53,674 nucleotides of DNA. Origin: Methylomarinum sp964474415 (GTDB lineage Bacteria; Pseudomonadota; Gammaproteobacteria; Methylococcales; Methylomonadaceae). Shown piece after piece: positions 9,072 through 16,627 of the stretch. The stretch spans positions 1 to 53,674 of the forward strand of contig CAYYSO010000004.1 in assembly GCA_964474415.1 (NCBI GenBank), in the 5' to 3' direction. The translations under genes and the position numbers were made by a program. Position 1 is the stretch's first letter. Each line of letters opens with the position of its first letter. The notes under the pieces were generated by a model, which worked only from the letters and a program-made list of their open reading frames with translations, was not told where the DNA came from and ran no database searches.

Positions 9072-9488
9072 GATTTTTCTCCTTAAATAGTCCGGCATCA
9101 ATTTTTGCCAAAAGGATAGAGCGATAAAAATGTATTTTGATTTTTAAAGATGATGCTTATTTTGTTATAAAATTCAGCAACAGCATAGGCCGGGTTCGCG
9201 TTAGCATGGACTTAAAGCCTTGCTTTCCGCCATTCTAAACCAATTCCAGATACTTTACCGAAAACAAAAAATCCTGAGCTAATTAGGAACGTACAGGAAT
9301 TATTCGCCATCTGTAGGTGCGACAAATTCGCATAGTGCGGATAAATCCGCACAATAAAAATCCTACACCGATTTTGGAAGTTGTTTATCTCTGGCTCCTT
9401 AGTACAACCAATGTCAGCGGTTTTTGCTTACACCAACATTATGAGATAATTAAATGCTTTTGCTTATTGCCGATACAGGAGATTTTGC
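9072..9488. other. Intergenic region, divergent promoters and one palindromic repeat
   Basis: This 417-bp non-coding stretch separates the minus-strand phasin-like operon from plus-strand purE. It must hold both promoters, though none stands out clearly. Its main recognisable content is a double-hairpin repeat (9312-9367, listed separately). Close to purE there is an AGGAGA ribosome binding site. The rest is AT-rich with no open frame that I believe. Confidence 0.6.
9312..9367. repeat. Double-hairpin palindromic repeat, copy A
   Basis: TGTAGGTGCGA opens and TCCTACA closes this element, so the outer ends are inverted repeats. The right half, GTGCGGAT-AA-ATCCGCAC (9335-9352), is a perfect 8-bp hairpin, and the left half is a weaker one. 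It matches copies at 12372-12420 and 27301-27345 in layout and partly in sequence. Confidence 0.75.
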
Positions 9489-9986
9489 ATGACTGCATTA
9501 ATAGGCATCATCATGGGTTCGACTTCCGACTGGGAAACCATGCAACATGCCGCGCAAACACTTGAACAATTAAACATTCCTCATGACGTGGAAGTGGTGT
9601 CTGCGCACCGGACTCCTGACAAACTTTTTGCCTATGCCGAGACTGCTGAATCAAAAGGTCTGGAAGTTATTATTGCTGGAGCCGGCGGCGCAGCCCACTT
9701 GCCCGGTATGATGGCGGCCAAAACCGTGGTGCCTGTTTTGGGGGTACCGGTGCAATCCAAAGCTCTAAACGGCATGGATTCTTTACTGTCAATCGTACAA
9801 ATGCCGGCAGGTATTCCGGTAGGCACATTAGCCATAGGTCGTGCCGGGGCCATTAATGCCGCATTAATGGCGGCCGCCATCATCAGCAGTAAACATTCAC
9901 AATATCGACCGGCTCTTGAACAATTTCGACAAAAACAAACTGATACAGTTGCTGCCAACCCCGATCCACGCAAGGTGACTATATGA
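9489..9986 (+). CDS. purE: N5-carboxyaminoimidazole ribonucleotide mutase
   Basis: Class I PurE converts N5-CAIR to CAIR in purine synthesis, using the product of PurK. The 165 residues carry GSTSDW near residue 10, the catalytic histidine in SAHRTP near 40, the flexible AGAGGAAHLPGM near 62-73 and GVPVQS near 85. AGGAGA lies upstream of the ATG. The last codons overlap purK by 4 bp (ATGA), so the two are translated together. Function is firm from sequence. Confidence 0.97.
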   Translation: MTALIGIIMGSTSDWETMQHAAQTLEQLNIPHDVEVVSAHRTPDKLFAYAETAESKGLEVIIAGAGGAAHLPGMMAAKTVVPVLGVPVQSKALNGMDSLLSIVQMPAGIPVGTLAIGRAGAINAALMAAAIISSKHSQYRPALEQFRQKQTDTVAANPDPRKVTI

Positions 9987-11077
9987 AAATAGGACTATTA
10001 GGCGGCGGACAACTGGCCCGCATGATTGCACTGGCCGGATACCCTTTAGCTCAGAATTTCATTATCCTAGACCCGAGCAAAGATGCCGGCGCGGTGGGCC
10101 TGGGAAAACATCTTCACGGCGCTTATAACGACCCGGTTTTATTGGCTGAATTAGCGGCACAGGCTGATATTGTTACCTATGAATTTGAAAATGTCCCTGC
10201 CGCTGTCGCTCAATATCTGACCGACCATACCGCTATCTATCCACCAGCCAAAGCTCTGGAAGTAGCACAGGATCGCCTGGTGGAAAAAAACTTTTTCCAT
10301 CAACTCGACATTCCGACCGCTCAATTTGCCCCTGTCGATAGCCTGGAAGATTTACAACGGGCAATGAAAGACATTAATTACCCGGCTATTTTAAAAAGCC
10401 GTCGCATGGGTTATGACGGCAAGGGGCAAATCGTATTGAAAGCAGCCGAACAATTACCTGGGGCTTGGGAGGCTATGCAGAGCGCACCATCAATTGTCGA
10501 AGGGTTTGTGCCGTTTCAGCGGGAAGTCTCCATTATTGCCGCGCGTCGCCCAAGCGGTGAAGTGGCATTTTATCCATTATCTGAAAACAATCACAGCAAC
10601 GGTATATTACGCGTTGCAGAATGCTGCAATAATGATCCGCTACAACAACAGGCGGAAAACCTGGTCAATCGTCTGCTGGATTCTCTGAACTATGTCGGCA
10701 TTATTGCCCTGGAATTATTTGATGTTAACGGCCAATTGCTGGCCAATGAATTTGCCCCCAGAGTTCACAATTCCGGACACTGGACGATTGAAGGCGCCGA
10801 AACCAGTCAATTTGAAAACCATCTGCGCGCCATTCTGGATTTACCTCTAGGCTCCACTCAAACACGCGGATTTACCGGTATGGTCAATTTTATTGGCAAT
10901 GTTCCCAAACCCGAACAAATACTGGCTATCCCCCATGCACATCTGCACCTTTATGATAAAACCTCGCGTAAAGGCCGCAAAGTGGCGCATGCGACTATTC
11001 GCTCAGATGATACAGCGCAATACCGACAATCACTACAAGAATTGAGTGATTTAGCCCAAGCTTATGATGATTCTTAG
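9983..11077 (+). CDS. purK: N5-carboxyaminoimidazole ribonucleotide synthase
   Basis: PurK uses ATP and bicarbonate to carboxylate AIR, giving N5-CAIR for PurE. It is an ATP-grasp enzyme of 364 residues, the usual length. The N-terminal dinucleotide-like loop is IGLLGGGQLARM, the ATP-grasp region includes PAILKSRRMGYDGKGQ near residues 133-148, and the metal-binding end is ALELFDVNGQLLANEFAPRVHNSGHWT near 241-268, which holds the catalytic glutamate and asparagine. The start overlaps purE by 4 bp. It converges with a DUF763 gene whose stop is only 10 bp away. Confidence 0.97.
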   Translation: MKIGLLGGGQLARMIALAGYPLAQNFIILDPSKDAGAVGLGKHLHGAYNDPVLLAELAAQADIVTYEFENVPAAVAQYLTDHTAIYPPAKALEVAQDRLVEKNFFHQLDIPTAQFAPVDSLEDLQRAMKDINYPAILKSRRMGYDGKGQIVLKAAEQLPGAWEAMQSAPSIVEGFVPFQREVSIIAARRPSGEVAFYPLSENNHSNGILRVAECCNNDPLQQQAENLVNRLLDSLNYVGIIALELFDVNGQLLANEFAPRVHNSGHWTIEGAETSQFENHLRAILDLPLGSTQTRGFTGMVNFIGNVPKPEQILAIPHAHLHLYDKTSRKGRKVAHATIRSDDTAQYRQSLQELSDLAQAYDDS

Positions 11078-11087
11078 GAGCGAGAAT

Positions 11088-12158
11088 TTAATGTTCAAAT
11101 CTTGCCAAACGTTTTAAAGCATTCTGTTTCTCGCTACGATCAACTTTTGCTCTACTGAGAGCAGAATGCAACACTTCTATAGTTTTATCATAATTTTCCC
11201 GGTCAACAGGAAACGGGGTTCCATCTTTACCGCCATGAGCAAAGGAAAACCTGGCCGGATCACGAACACTGGTTTTTGTTCCATAAATGAGCTCTGCTGT
11301 TAGCGCCAAGGCACGTAATGTCTTGGCGCCCACTCCTTGAATAGCCAACAGACTTTCAAAATCAGCAGGTGCCTGTTCATAGGTTTTCAGTAAAATTTTA
11401 TGTAAATATTGCGGATTAATATCGTCGCTGCGAACCCAATGACGCCTTGGCATTAATAATTCCGGACGCTGTTGTAACACATTTTCCACTTCTTTTTCCG
11501 GCTGTGCCGCCAACTGGGTCACCCGTTCCCGGGAAATGCTGCTTTCCCGGGCAACAAAATTCAGCGCTTTACCGCGATGATCACAACAAACTGCATTATG
11601 GGGTTCATTGACAAAATCGCTATTCTCATTCCCCAGCCAGTGATAACGCCTGGCCATGCCATTGTTGTCATTCATACCCTGCTGCACCACACACCACTCC
11701 CCGGACTCAGTAAAAAAGAAAGCGTGATGATAAAGTTGATAGCCATCCTGAACAGCTGAACTATCCACTTTGGCTGACAAACGGCTGGCCTTGATCAGTT
11801 TAGCCGCATCATATCCTGTTTTTTCGCAAGTCAGTTCAATTTCCTGCGGAGTTTTACGTGACACCCCGCCTTTACCACCCGCTGCATAAAAGCCCAATTC
11901 ATGCTCAAGCCCTTTAATACCTTCCTTAACCGCACCGCAGGTAGTCGTGGTGACACCACTGGAATGCCAGTCAAACCCTAAAACACATCCGAAAGCCTGA
12001 AACCAGAAAGGATCGGCCAGGCGTTTTAATGCGCCTTCCGCGCCATATTCGCTGACCAGATGACAAACAATTTCGCGCGCCAGTAAGGTCATTCGCTGAA
12101 ACAACCAGCGCGGCGCTTTGCCGCCATGTAAGGGTAGTTGACTAAATCCGGTTCTCAT
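11088..12158 (-). CDS. DUF763 protein with C-terminal helix-hairpin-helix
   Basis: This 356-residue protein matches the DUF763 family, best known from archaea and thermophiles and still without a defined biochemical role. The signature N terminus is RTGFSQLPLHGGKAPRWLF, followed by DPFWFQAFGCVLGFDWHSSG near residues 53-72 and GGKGGVSRKTP near 97-107. Late in the protein, SLLAIQGVGAKTLRALALTA looks like a helix-hairpin-helix DNA-binding motif. I chose the ATG at 12158. The open frame continues upstream for 46 codons into a repeat region that is not family sequence. No operon partner is seen. A DNA repair or nucleic-acid role is a guess from the helix-hairpin-helix. Confidence 0.85.
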   Translation of the reverse strand: MRTGFSQLPLHGGKAPRWLFQRMTLLAREIVCHLVSEYGAEGALKRLADPFWFQAFGCVLGFDWHSSGVTTTTCGAVKEGIKGLEHELGFYAAGGKGGVSRKTPQEIELTCEKTGYDAAKLIKASRLSAKVDSSAVQDGYQLYHHAFFFTESGEWCVVQQGMNDNNGMARRYHWLGNENSDFVNEPHNAVCCDHRGKALNFVARESSISRERVTQLAAQPEKEVENVLQQRPELLMPRRHWVRSDDINPQYLHKILLKTYEQAPADFESLLAIQGVGAKTLRALALTAELIYGTKTSVRDPARFSFAHGGKDGTPFPVDRENYDKTIEVLHSALSRAKVDRSEKQNALKRLARFEH

Positions 12159-12187
12159 TATATGTTTGTTATTTAACTGGCAATGAC

Positions 12188-12325
12188 TAATCCATCCCGC
12201 CTTCAAGGTGCAACGTAGGACGGATAGCAGATTATGTAGCCGAAGTTGCACAGTTTCTGCTGAATTACATGGATGTAAGCAACGCACCAAAGGCAAGCAA
12301 AAAAACTAGCAAAATGGATGGATTA
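12188..12325. repeat. 138-bp segment bounded by a 10-bp inverted repeat
   Basis: TAATCCATCC (12188-12197) and GGATGGATTA (12316-12325) are perfect inverted repeats. Inside, GTGCAAC and GTTGCAC form a second pair. The layout resembles a small non-autonomous mobile element, but no second copy is in this window, so this is tentative. It forms the false upstream extension of the DUF763 reading frame. Confidence 0.4.
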
Positions 12326-12371
12326 TTTATTGTTCGTTGCCTTAAGATCGTGCATGAAATAGCTTCACCAT

Positions 12372-12420
12372 CTGTAGATGTGAATTCATTCGCACAGTGT
12401 GAATGAATTCACATCCTATA
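12372..12420. repeat. Double-hairpin palindromic repeat, copy B
   Basis: The arms GATGTGAATTCATTC (12377-12391) and GAATGAATTCACATC (12401-12415) are perfect 15-bp inverted repeats around a 9-bp spacer. Each half can also fold on itself, so the element can form one long hairpin or two short ones. It lies between the divergent DUF763 and PAS genes. Confidence 0.8.
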
Positions 12421-12537
12421 CCTATATTCTTTATGCCAGTAACACCCCCCGAAGAAACTAAACATTATGCCGATAAAAACAAAGTATAGCTGTTAGTCTA
12501 TACTTGATACGCCTGATCCATTTTAAAAGGGAGTAAA

Positions 12538-13071
12538 ATGAAAAACAAAATAACCCCTAAAGACAAGGAAATCATCATGCGTGAAGACGATTTTATTGTC
12601 TCCAAAACAGACCCCAGCGGCAAATTGACTTATTGCAACCGCATTTTTATCGAATTTTCCGGCTATACGGAAACAGAATTACTGGGACAGCAGCACAATA
12701 TAGTGCGCCATCCGGATATGCCGCGCTCTGTATTTAGCCTGCTTTGGAATACTATCAAATCAGGCAATGAATTTATCGGCTATGTCAAAAACATGTCTAA
12801 AGACGGCTCTTATTATTGGGTGCTGGCCAATGTGACACCCAGTTACCAAATGATTTCCGGCAATGCCAACAAAGAACTTGTCGGCTATTTTTCCGTGCGC
12901 CGCAAACCCGAGCAGGCCAAGTTGAATATTATCCAGCCCATTTATGAGGATATGCTGGTTGCTGAAAAACGTACCGGCAGCCGGAACGCTATTGCCGCAG
13001 GAACGCAAGTACTCACCAATATTATTGAACCGACAGGAAAAGATTACCGTGAATACATTCTTTCGCTTTAA
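12538..13071 (+). CDS. PAS-domain sensor protein (Aer-like input domain)
   Basis: This 177-residue protein is a PAS domain of the Aer type: FIVSKTDPSGKLTYCNRIFIEFSGY near residues 19-43, the ELLGQQHNIVRHPDMPRSVF segment near 47-66 and the VKNMSKDGSYYWVLANVTP core near 83-101. In most relatives this domain is the N terminus of a chemoreceptor that senses redox state through FAD or another cofactor. Here the frame stops at 13071, and a receptor frame starting at 13049 follows in another frame. It has a good ribosome site (AAGGGAG, five bases before ATG). It is either a free-standing sensor or the first half of a frameshifted gene. Confidence 0.82.
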   Translation: MKNKITPKDKEIIMREDDFIVSKTDPSGKLTYCNRIFIEFSGYTETELLGQQHNIVRHPDMPRSVFSLLWNTIKSGNEFIGYVKNMSKDGSYYWVLANVTPSYQMISGNANKELVGYFSVRRKPEQAKLNIIQPIYEDMLVAEKRTGSRNAIAAGTQVLTNIIEPTGKDYREYILSL

Positions 13072-14542
13072 CGGCAAAAATTCCACCCTACTGTTACTGG
13101 CTTTAATCACTTTTCTGACAGTAAAATCAATCATTACCCAGGGTATGGAACTAGCTTCCTGGGGTGTTCTGCTAACCGCTATTTTTATCCAGTCCATGTT
13201 TTTCAGGCAATCAAAAAAAGAAATCGGCCTGATACTATCCATATTTAAAATGACCGATCAAATTCACAAAGGCAAACTAGAATACCGTGTTACCTGCATC
13301 CCGGAAGGCGCTGAACTGGCCCCGCTTGCCTGGAACTTGAATGAAGCACTGGATCAAATGGAAACCTATATGCGCGAGGTCAATACCTGCTTTGAATCAG
13401 CGCAGAACAATCAGTTCTATCGTAAAACCCTGCCTCAGGGTATTAATGGCTTGTTTGCAGAAGGTTTAAACCATATTGATAATTCTTTGAAGCAGATGCA
13501 ACAAAATCACGCCACGGCTATCCGTGATGAATTATTTTCTCAATTAGGTCAAATGAAAACAGAAAACCTGCTTTCCAGCCTGGAACGCACTCAACATGAT
13601 CTGAGTACAATCACTGCCCAAATGCAGCAGGTTGAAAGCATTTCCAGTCAGTCTGCCAATATAGCGGCGACCAGTAAAGCCTCCCTGGGTGCTGTGATTG
13701 AAAAACTGACTTCCATTATTGAAAAAATCGATGCGATGAAAGAGTCCTCTTTTGAGTTAAGTCGCAGCAGTAAAGAAATTACTGACGTCACTTCGTTAAT
13801 AGCCAAAATTGCCGATCAGACTAACCTGTTGGCGTTAAATGCTGCGATCGAAGCAGCCCGAGCCGGTGAGCATGGGCGCGGTTTTGCCGTGGTGGCGGAC
13901 GAAGTCAGAACACTGGCTGAAAATACCAAAAAGGCCACAGAAACTATCAACATCTCCGTTACCAAGTTTACTCAAGCCACGCGGATTATTGTGGATGATA
14001 CCGAAAGCATGGCCAATATGACGGATGAATCAAAAATAGCCATTGGCGAATTTGAACACAATATTACTGAAGTCAGTAATATTTCCATGGAAACCTACCA
14101 TAAAGTAGTCTACACCCAAATGGTTGGTGAAATAGCACTGGCTAAGGTTAATCAAATGATTTATGTGCAACAAGGCTATCGAACAGTGGAAACCGGTACC
14201 GATTCTGCAGCAGCCGACTTTGTCAAAATTTCACATCAAGATTGCGACTTGGGACAATGGCTGGAACGGGGGGTTGGTCAGCAACACTATGGCCATTTGC
14301 CTTCTTTTGCCAAAATCCGGTATCCTCATGAAATAACGCATAAATGTATGTTGATGACAACACAACATCTTGATCAACCCTGGCAGACCAACCCGGATAT
14401 TCAGGCACAAATTGTCGACAATTTTAAAGCACTGGAGGAAAACAGTCTGGAAGTTAATAACTTGCTGGATACTTTGGTTGAGGAAAAAAGCAGGTTTGAA
14501 TGCAGTACTAGCGATTTGGAGGGCGAAATTGACTTGTTTTAG
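13049..14542 (+). CDS. Methyl-accepting chemotaxis protein with CZB domain
   Basis: This chemoreceptor signalling protein has about 497 residues from a GTG at 13049 (NTFFRFNGKNSTLLLLAL). Two short hydrophobic segments (roughly residues 12-25 and 33-48) form a membrane hairpin, followed by linker helices. The signalling hairpin tip IADQTNLLALNAAIEAARAG lies near 251-270, and a C-terminal zinc-binding CZB-type domain contains HQDCDLGQW and PHEITHKC. In the CZB domain the usual early D-H pair reads N-Q (KVNQMIY), so one zinc ligand seems lost. An ATG at 12944 is also open but overlaps the PAS gene by 128 bp and encodes unrelated residues. The 23-bp overlap with the PAS gene suggests coupling or a frameshift in one ancestral receptor. 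Confidence 0.85.
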   Translation: MNTFFRFNGKNSTLLLLALITFLTVKSIITQGMELASWGVLLTAIFIQSMFFRQSKKEIGLILSIFKMTDQIHKGKLEYRVTCIPEGAELAPLAWNLNEALDQMETYMREVNTCFESAQNNQFYRKTLPQGINGLFAEGLNHIDNSLKQMQQNHATAIRDELFSQLGQMKTENLLSSLERTQHDLSTITAQMQQVESISSQSANIAATSKASLGAVIEKLTSIIEKIDAMKESSFELSRSSKEITDVTSLIAKIADQTNLLALNAAIEAARAGEHGRGFAVVADEVRTLAENTKKATETINISVTKFTQATRIIVDDTESMANMTDESKIAIGEFEHNITEVSNISMETYHKVVYTQMVGEIALAKVNQMIYVQQGYRTVETGTDSAAADFVKISHQDCDLGQWLERGVGQQHYGHLPSFAKIRYPHEITHKCMLMTTQHLDQPWQTNPDIQAQIVDNFKALEENSLEVNNLLDTLVEEKSRFECSTSDLEGEIDLF

Positions 14543-15043
14543 ACAAGGGGGATAGTTAGGCAGACAATAATTCAAATGTAGGTCGGAGTTAGGACTGCAC
14601 AGACAGATAGCTTGCTCTTGCAATACTGTCGTAACCAGCATACGCCCCCCTCAGTTTTTTTAAAATAGGATGGGGCATCTGAATAATTACAAGTTATTCC
14701 ATATCCGTTCCTTAATCCTTGAAAAATCAAGTTGACTCACGAAATTATAGTGCCCAACTAATCTTTCTACTCCCATCATAGCTAGAAATAGACTACCTTT
14801 AGAATATACAGCTACCCTTATTTCAGCATTTTCAGTTTACGTTAATAACCTCGAATTTAAGCTATACACTTTCGGTGGATGCGCGTTGCTTATCCACCCT
14901 ACAAAATGCGACTATTAGGCAGTAGGCGTAGGGTGGATAAGTGCAACGCATCCACCAAAGTCGTAACTAACGCAATATGAAGATACTATATGTAAAGATT
15001 CTGTCTTTAAAAGTAGTCCTTTTTTTAAGTAAAAGAGAGTAGG
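14543..15043. other. Convergent intergenic region holding a MITE-like repeat
   Basis: These 501 bp lie between the ends of the chemoreceptor and GTPase genes. The recognisable part is the MITE-like element at 14824-14981. The segment before it (14543-14823) has no open frame that I trust and no clear terminator. Confidence 0.6.
14824..14981. repeat. MITE-like element, copy 1 (core orientation I)
   Basis: A 50-bp left flank (14824-14873), an 83-bp palindromic core (14874-14956) and a 25-bp right flank (14957-14981) are shared with copy 2 at 43629-43797. Both flanks are identical to copy 2 in the same orientation. The core matches copy 2 only after reverse complementing (78 of 83 positions). 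The core ends are GGTGGATGCG and CGCATCCACC. The outer terminal repeat seen in copy 2 is decayed on the right side here. Confidence 0.9.
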
Positions 15044-16627
15044 TTAATCAATCAACATCCTGTCCAATTGATTATCTTCGTCAATCTGACTTTTCTTCGA
15101 TAAGTTTTGACACAACTTGATTATTTCAGTTAATTGCTGAGATAAACGCTGATTGTGTTGCTGTTCATTTTCTATGACCTGCTTGATTTCCATTTCAATT
15201 TGCAACAAAGCCATATCCAAACCTTTGTTTAACCCGGAAGCTGCTGCCTTCTTTAGCGACGGTTGCAGTTTTTTCTGCAGAAAATAAGGCACCAGCCAGC
15301 TGAGCAAAATCAACAGCAGGCTATGAACAACAAAATTTGTTCCCAGAAAAGGATTTCCTGCCAACACGCTTTCATAATAGCCGATAAAAACCTGGTAACC
15401 TACCAGCGTCATAGCTAAAGCAGGCAATACAAATTCGCAGAATTTCATCAGTTTGATGAAGAAACGCTGAAATCGGTTGCCGGGTTTGATTAAAGCCTGA
15501 CGACAAGCCAATTCGGTTTGCGTGGCTACTGTTTTTTCTACCATTGCTTTTACTGGGGTCAATGCGGTTTTGAGTGGTTTAACGGGTATTTGCAATTGCA
15601 CAGCTTTAAAAATAACCTCATCCACCATGTCGTTAAACCGGCTTTGCGCCCAATCATCCCATAGTTTTATATCCGGTTTACTTCCGCCCTTTTCTGCATA
15701 AGCCATTGCCAACTGCTGCAAGGGCCAACTAAAAGCATTTTTTAAGAGCTCAGCAGTTTTTTGCCATTGCTGTTGATAAAAATCTTTTAATTGTTGAAAA
15801 TTTTGTTCCGCGAACACTGCTTGAATTGACAGTAAGACCTGTTGTAACTGTTGTATACGCACTTCCATGCCGCGCTGCTCAAGTTCCTTAACCGTATGCT
15901 CTGTTGCCAAAGATTCCAGGTAGCCGACAAACTCAGAAAATTCATCGGCCATCTGTTCACAACAAATTGTTCGAAACACCAGCGGGTCAACAAATCCGGC
16001 TTTACTTAATTGATGTGTAAAATCATCATATTGAGCCGGTTGTCCCCTGTCCCACTGATTAAGCACGAACAGCCAGGCATGTTTGACGCCTTCAGCCAGT
16101 AATAATTGCCAGGCCTTGTTATCACGGTAGCGTTCCGGGCTAACAACGTAGATCAACACATCAATATGTGGCAACCATTCCAGAACCAGCTGTTTATTAG
16201 TCAATTCGACACTGTCAAAATCCGGCATATCAATCCAGATAATGTTTTTCCTGCTATCATCCTGATGCCGGCTGGTATTGATTTTCTCTAGCGGAAACCC
16301 CTCTGGCAGATGTTGTATGGAAACGGACTGATGATGATACAGTGTTACTTCACGGGAAGTGGGTCTTTCAATCCCGGTTTTGGCAATATTTTGCCCGGCC
16401 AGGCGATTTATCAGTGAACTTTTACCTACACCGGTTCCCCCCATAAAGGCAACAATCAAAGGTCTTGAATCATTATCGGTAAACAAATTATCAGGAGTTC
16501 GTGTGTCTGCTTCAAAAATCGCCTGAGCCTGTTTCCGTTCTAGACGCTGTTCGCTACAAGCCTGTTCAGCCCAGGTTTGCGCTCGTGCTACTAAGTCAGA
16601 GTATTCGTAAGCCATGTTTTTTCTCAT
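15044..16627 (-). CDS. Membrane-associated dynamin-like GTPase, second of a tandem pair
   Basis: This is a 527-residue P-loop GTPase. G1 is GGTGVGKSS (63-71), G3 is DMPDFDS (133-139) and G4 is NQWD (190-193). Long helical, glutamine-rich segments follow, then two hydrophobic segments (about 390-412 and 425-450), so it should sit at the inner membrane. Large size, a C-terminal helical/membrane region and pairing with a paralogue fit dynamin-like or YfjP-type GTPases, but I cannot name a family with a proven role. The start overlaps the previous gene by 32 bp. An ATG four codons later (16615) is equally possible. It is translated after the 580-residue partner, which has the same PDFDS switch motif. 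Confidence 0.75.
   Translation of the reverse strand: MRKNMAYEYSDLVARAQTWAEQACSEQRLERKQAQAIFEADTRTPDNLFTDNDSRPLIVAFMGGTGVGKSSLINRLAGQNIAKTGIERPTSREVTLYHHQSVSIQHLPEGFPLEKINTSRHQDDSRKNIIWIDMPDFDSVELTNKQLVLEWLPHIDVLIYVVSPERYRDNKAWQLLLAEGVKHAWLFVLNQWDRGQPAQYDDFTHQLSKAGFVDPLVFRTICCEQMADEFSEFVGYLESLATEHTVKELEQRGMEVRIQQLQQVLLSIQAVFAEQNFQQLKDFYQQQWQKTAELLKNAFSWPLQQLAMAYAEKGGSKPDIKLWDDWAQSRFNDMVDEVIFKAVQLQIPVKPLKTALTPVKAMVEKTVATQTELACRQALIKPGNRFQRFFIKLMKFCEFVLPALAMTLVGYQVFIGYYESVLAGNPFLGTNFVVHSLLLILLSWLVPYFLQKKLQPSLKKAAASGLNKGLDMALLQIEMEIKQVIENEQQHNQRLSQQLTEIIKLCQNLSKKSQIDEDNQLDRMLID

Larger units (their letters stand above)
12159..12537. other. Intergenic region with nested inverted repeats
   Basis: This 379-bp stretch lies between the divergent DUF763 and PAS-protein genes. 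It holds a ~138-bp segment bounded by a 10-bp inverted repeat (12188-12325) and a double-hairpin repeat (12372-12420), both listed separately. A good ribosome binding site, AAGGGAG, precedes the PAS gene. I see no gene in it. Confidence 0.6.

Noticed and set aside
11088..12296. Longer DUF763 reading frame
   Set aside because: The extra 46 residues are translated inverted-repeat DNA. Family sequence begins at RTGFSQLPLHGG.
12944..13048. ATG start for the chemoreceptor inside the PAS gene
   Set aside because: The 35 extra residues are an out-of-frame reading of the PAS gene with no ribosome site. GTG at 13049 fits better.
14874..14956. Core of the MITE as a pair of terminators for the convergent genes
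   Set aside because: It is shared with a distant site with identical flanks and lacks T runs, so a repeat explains it better.
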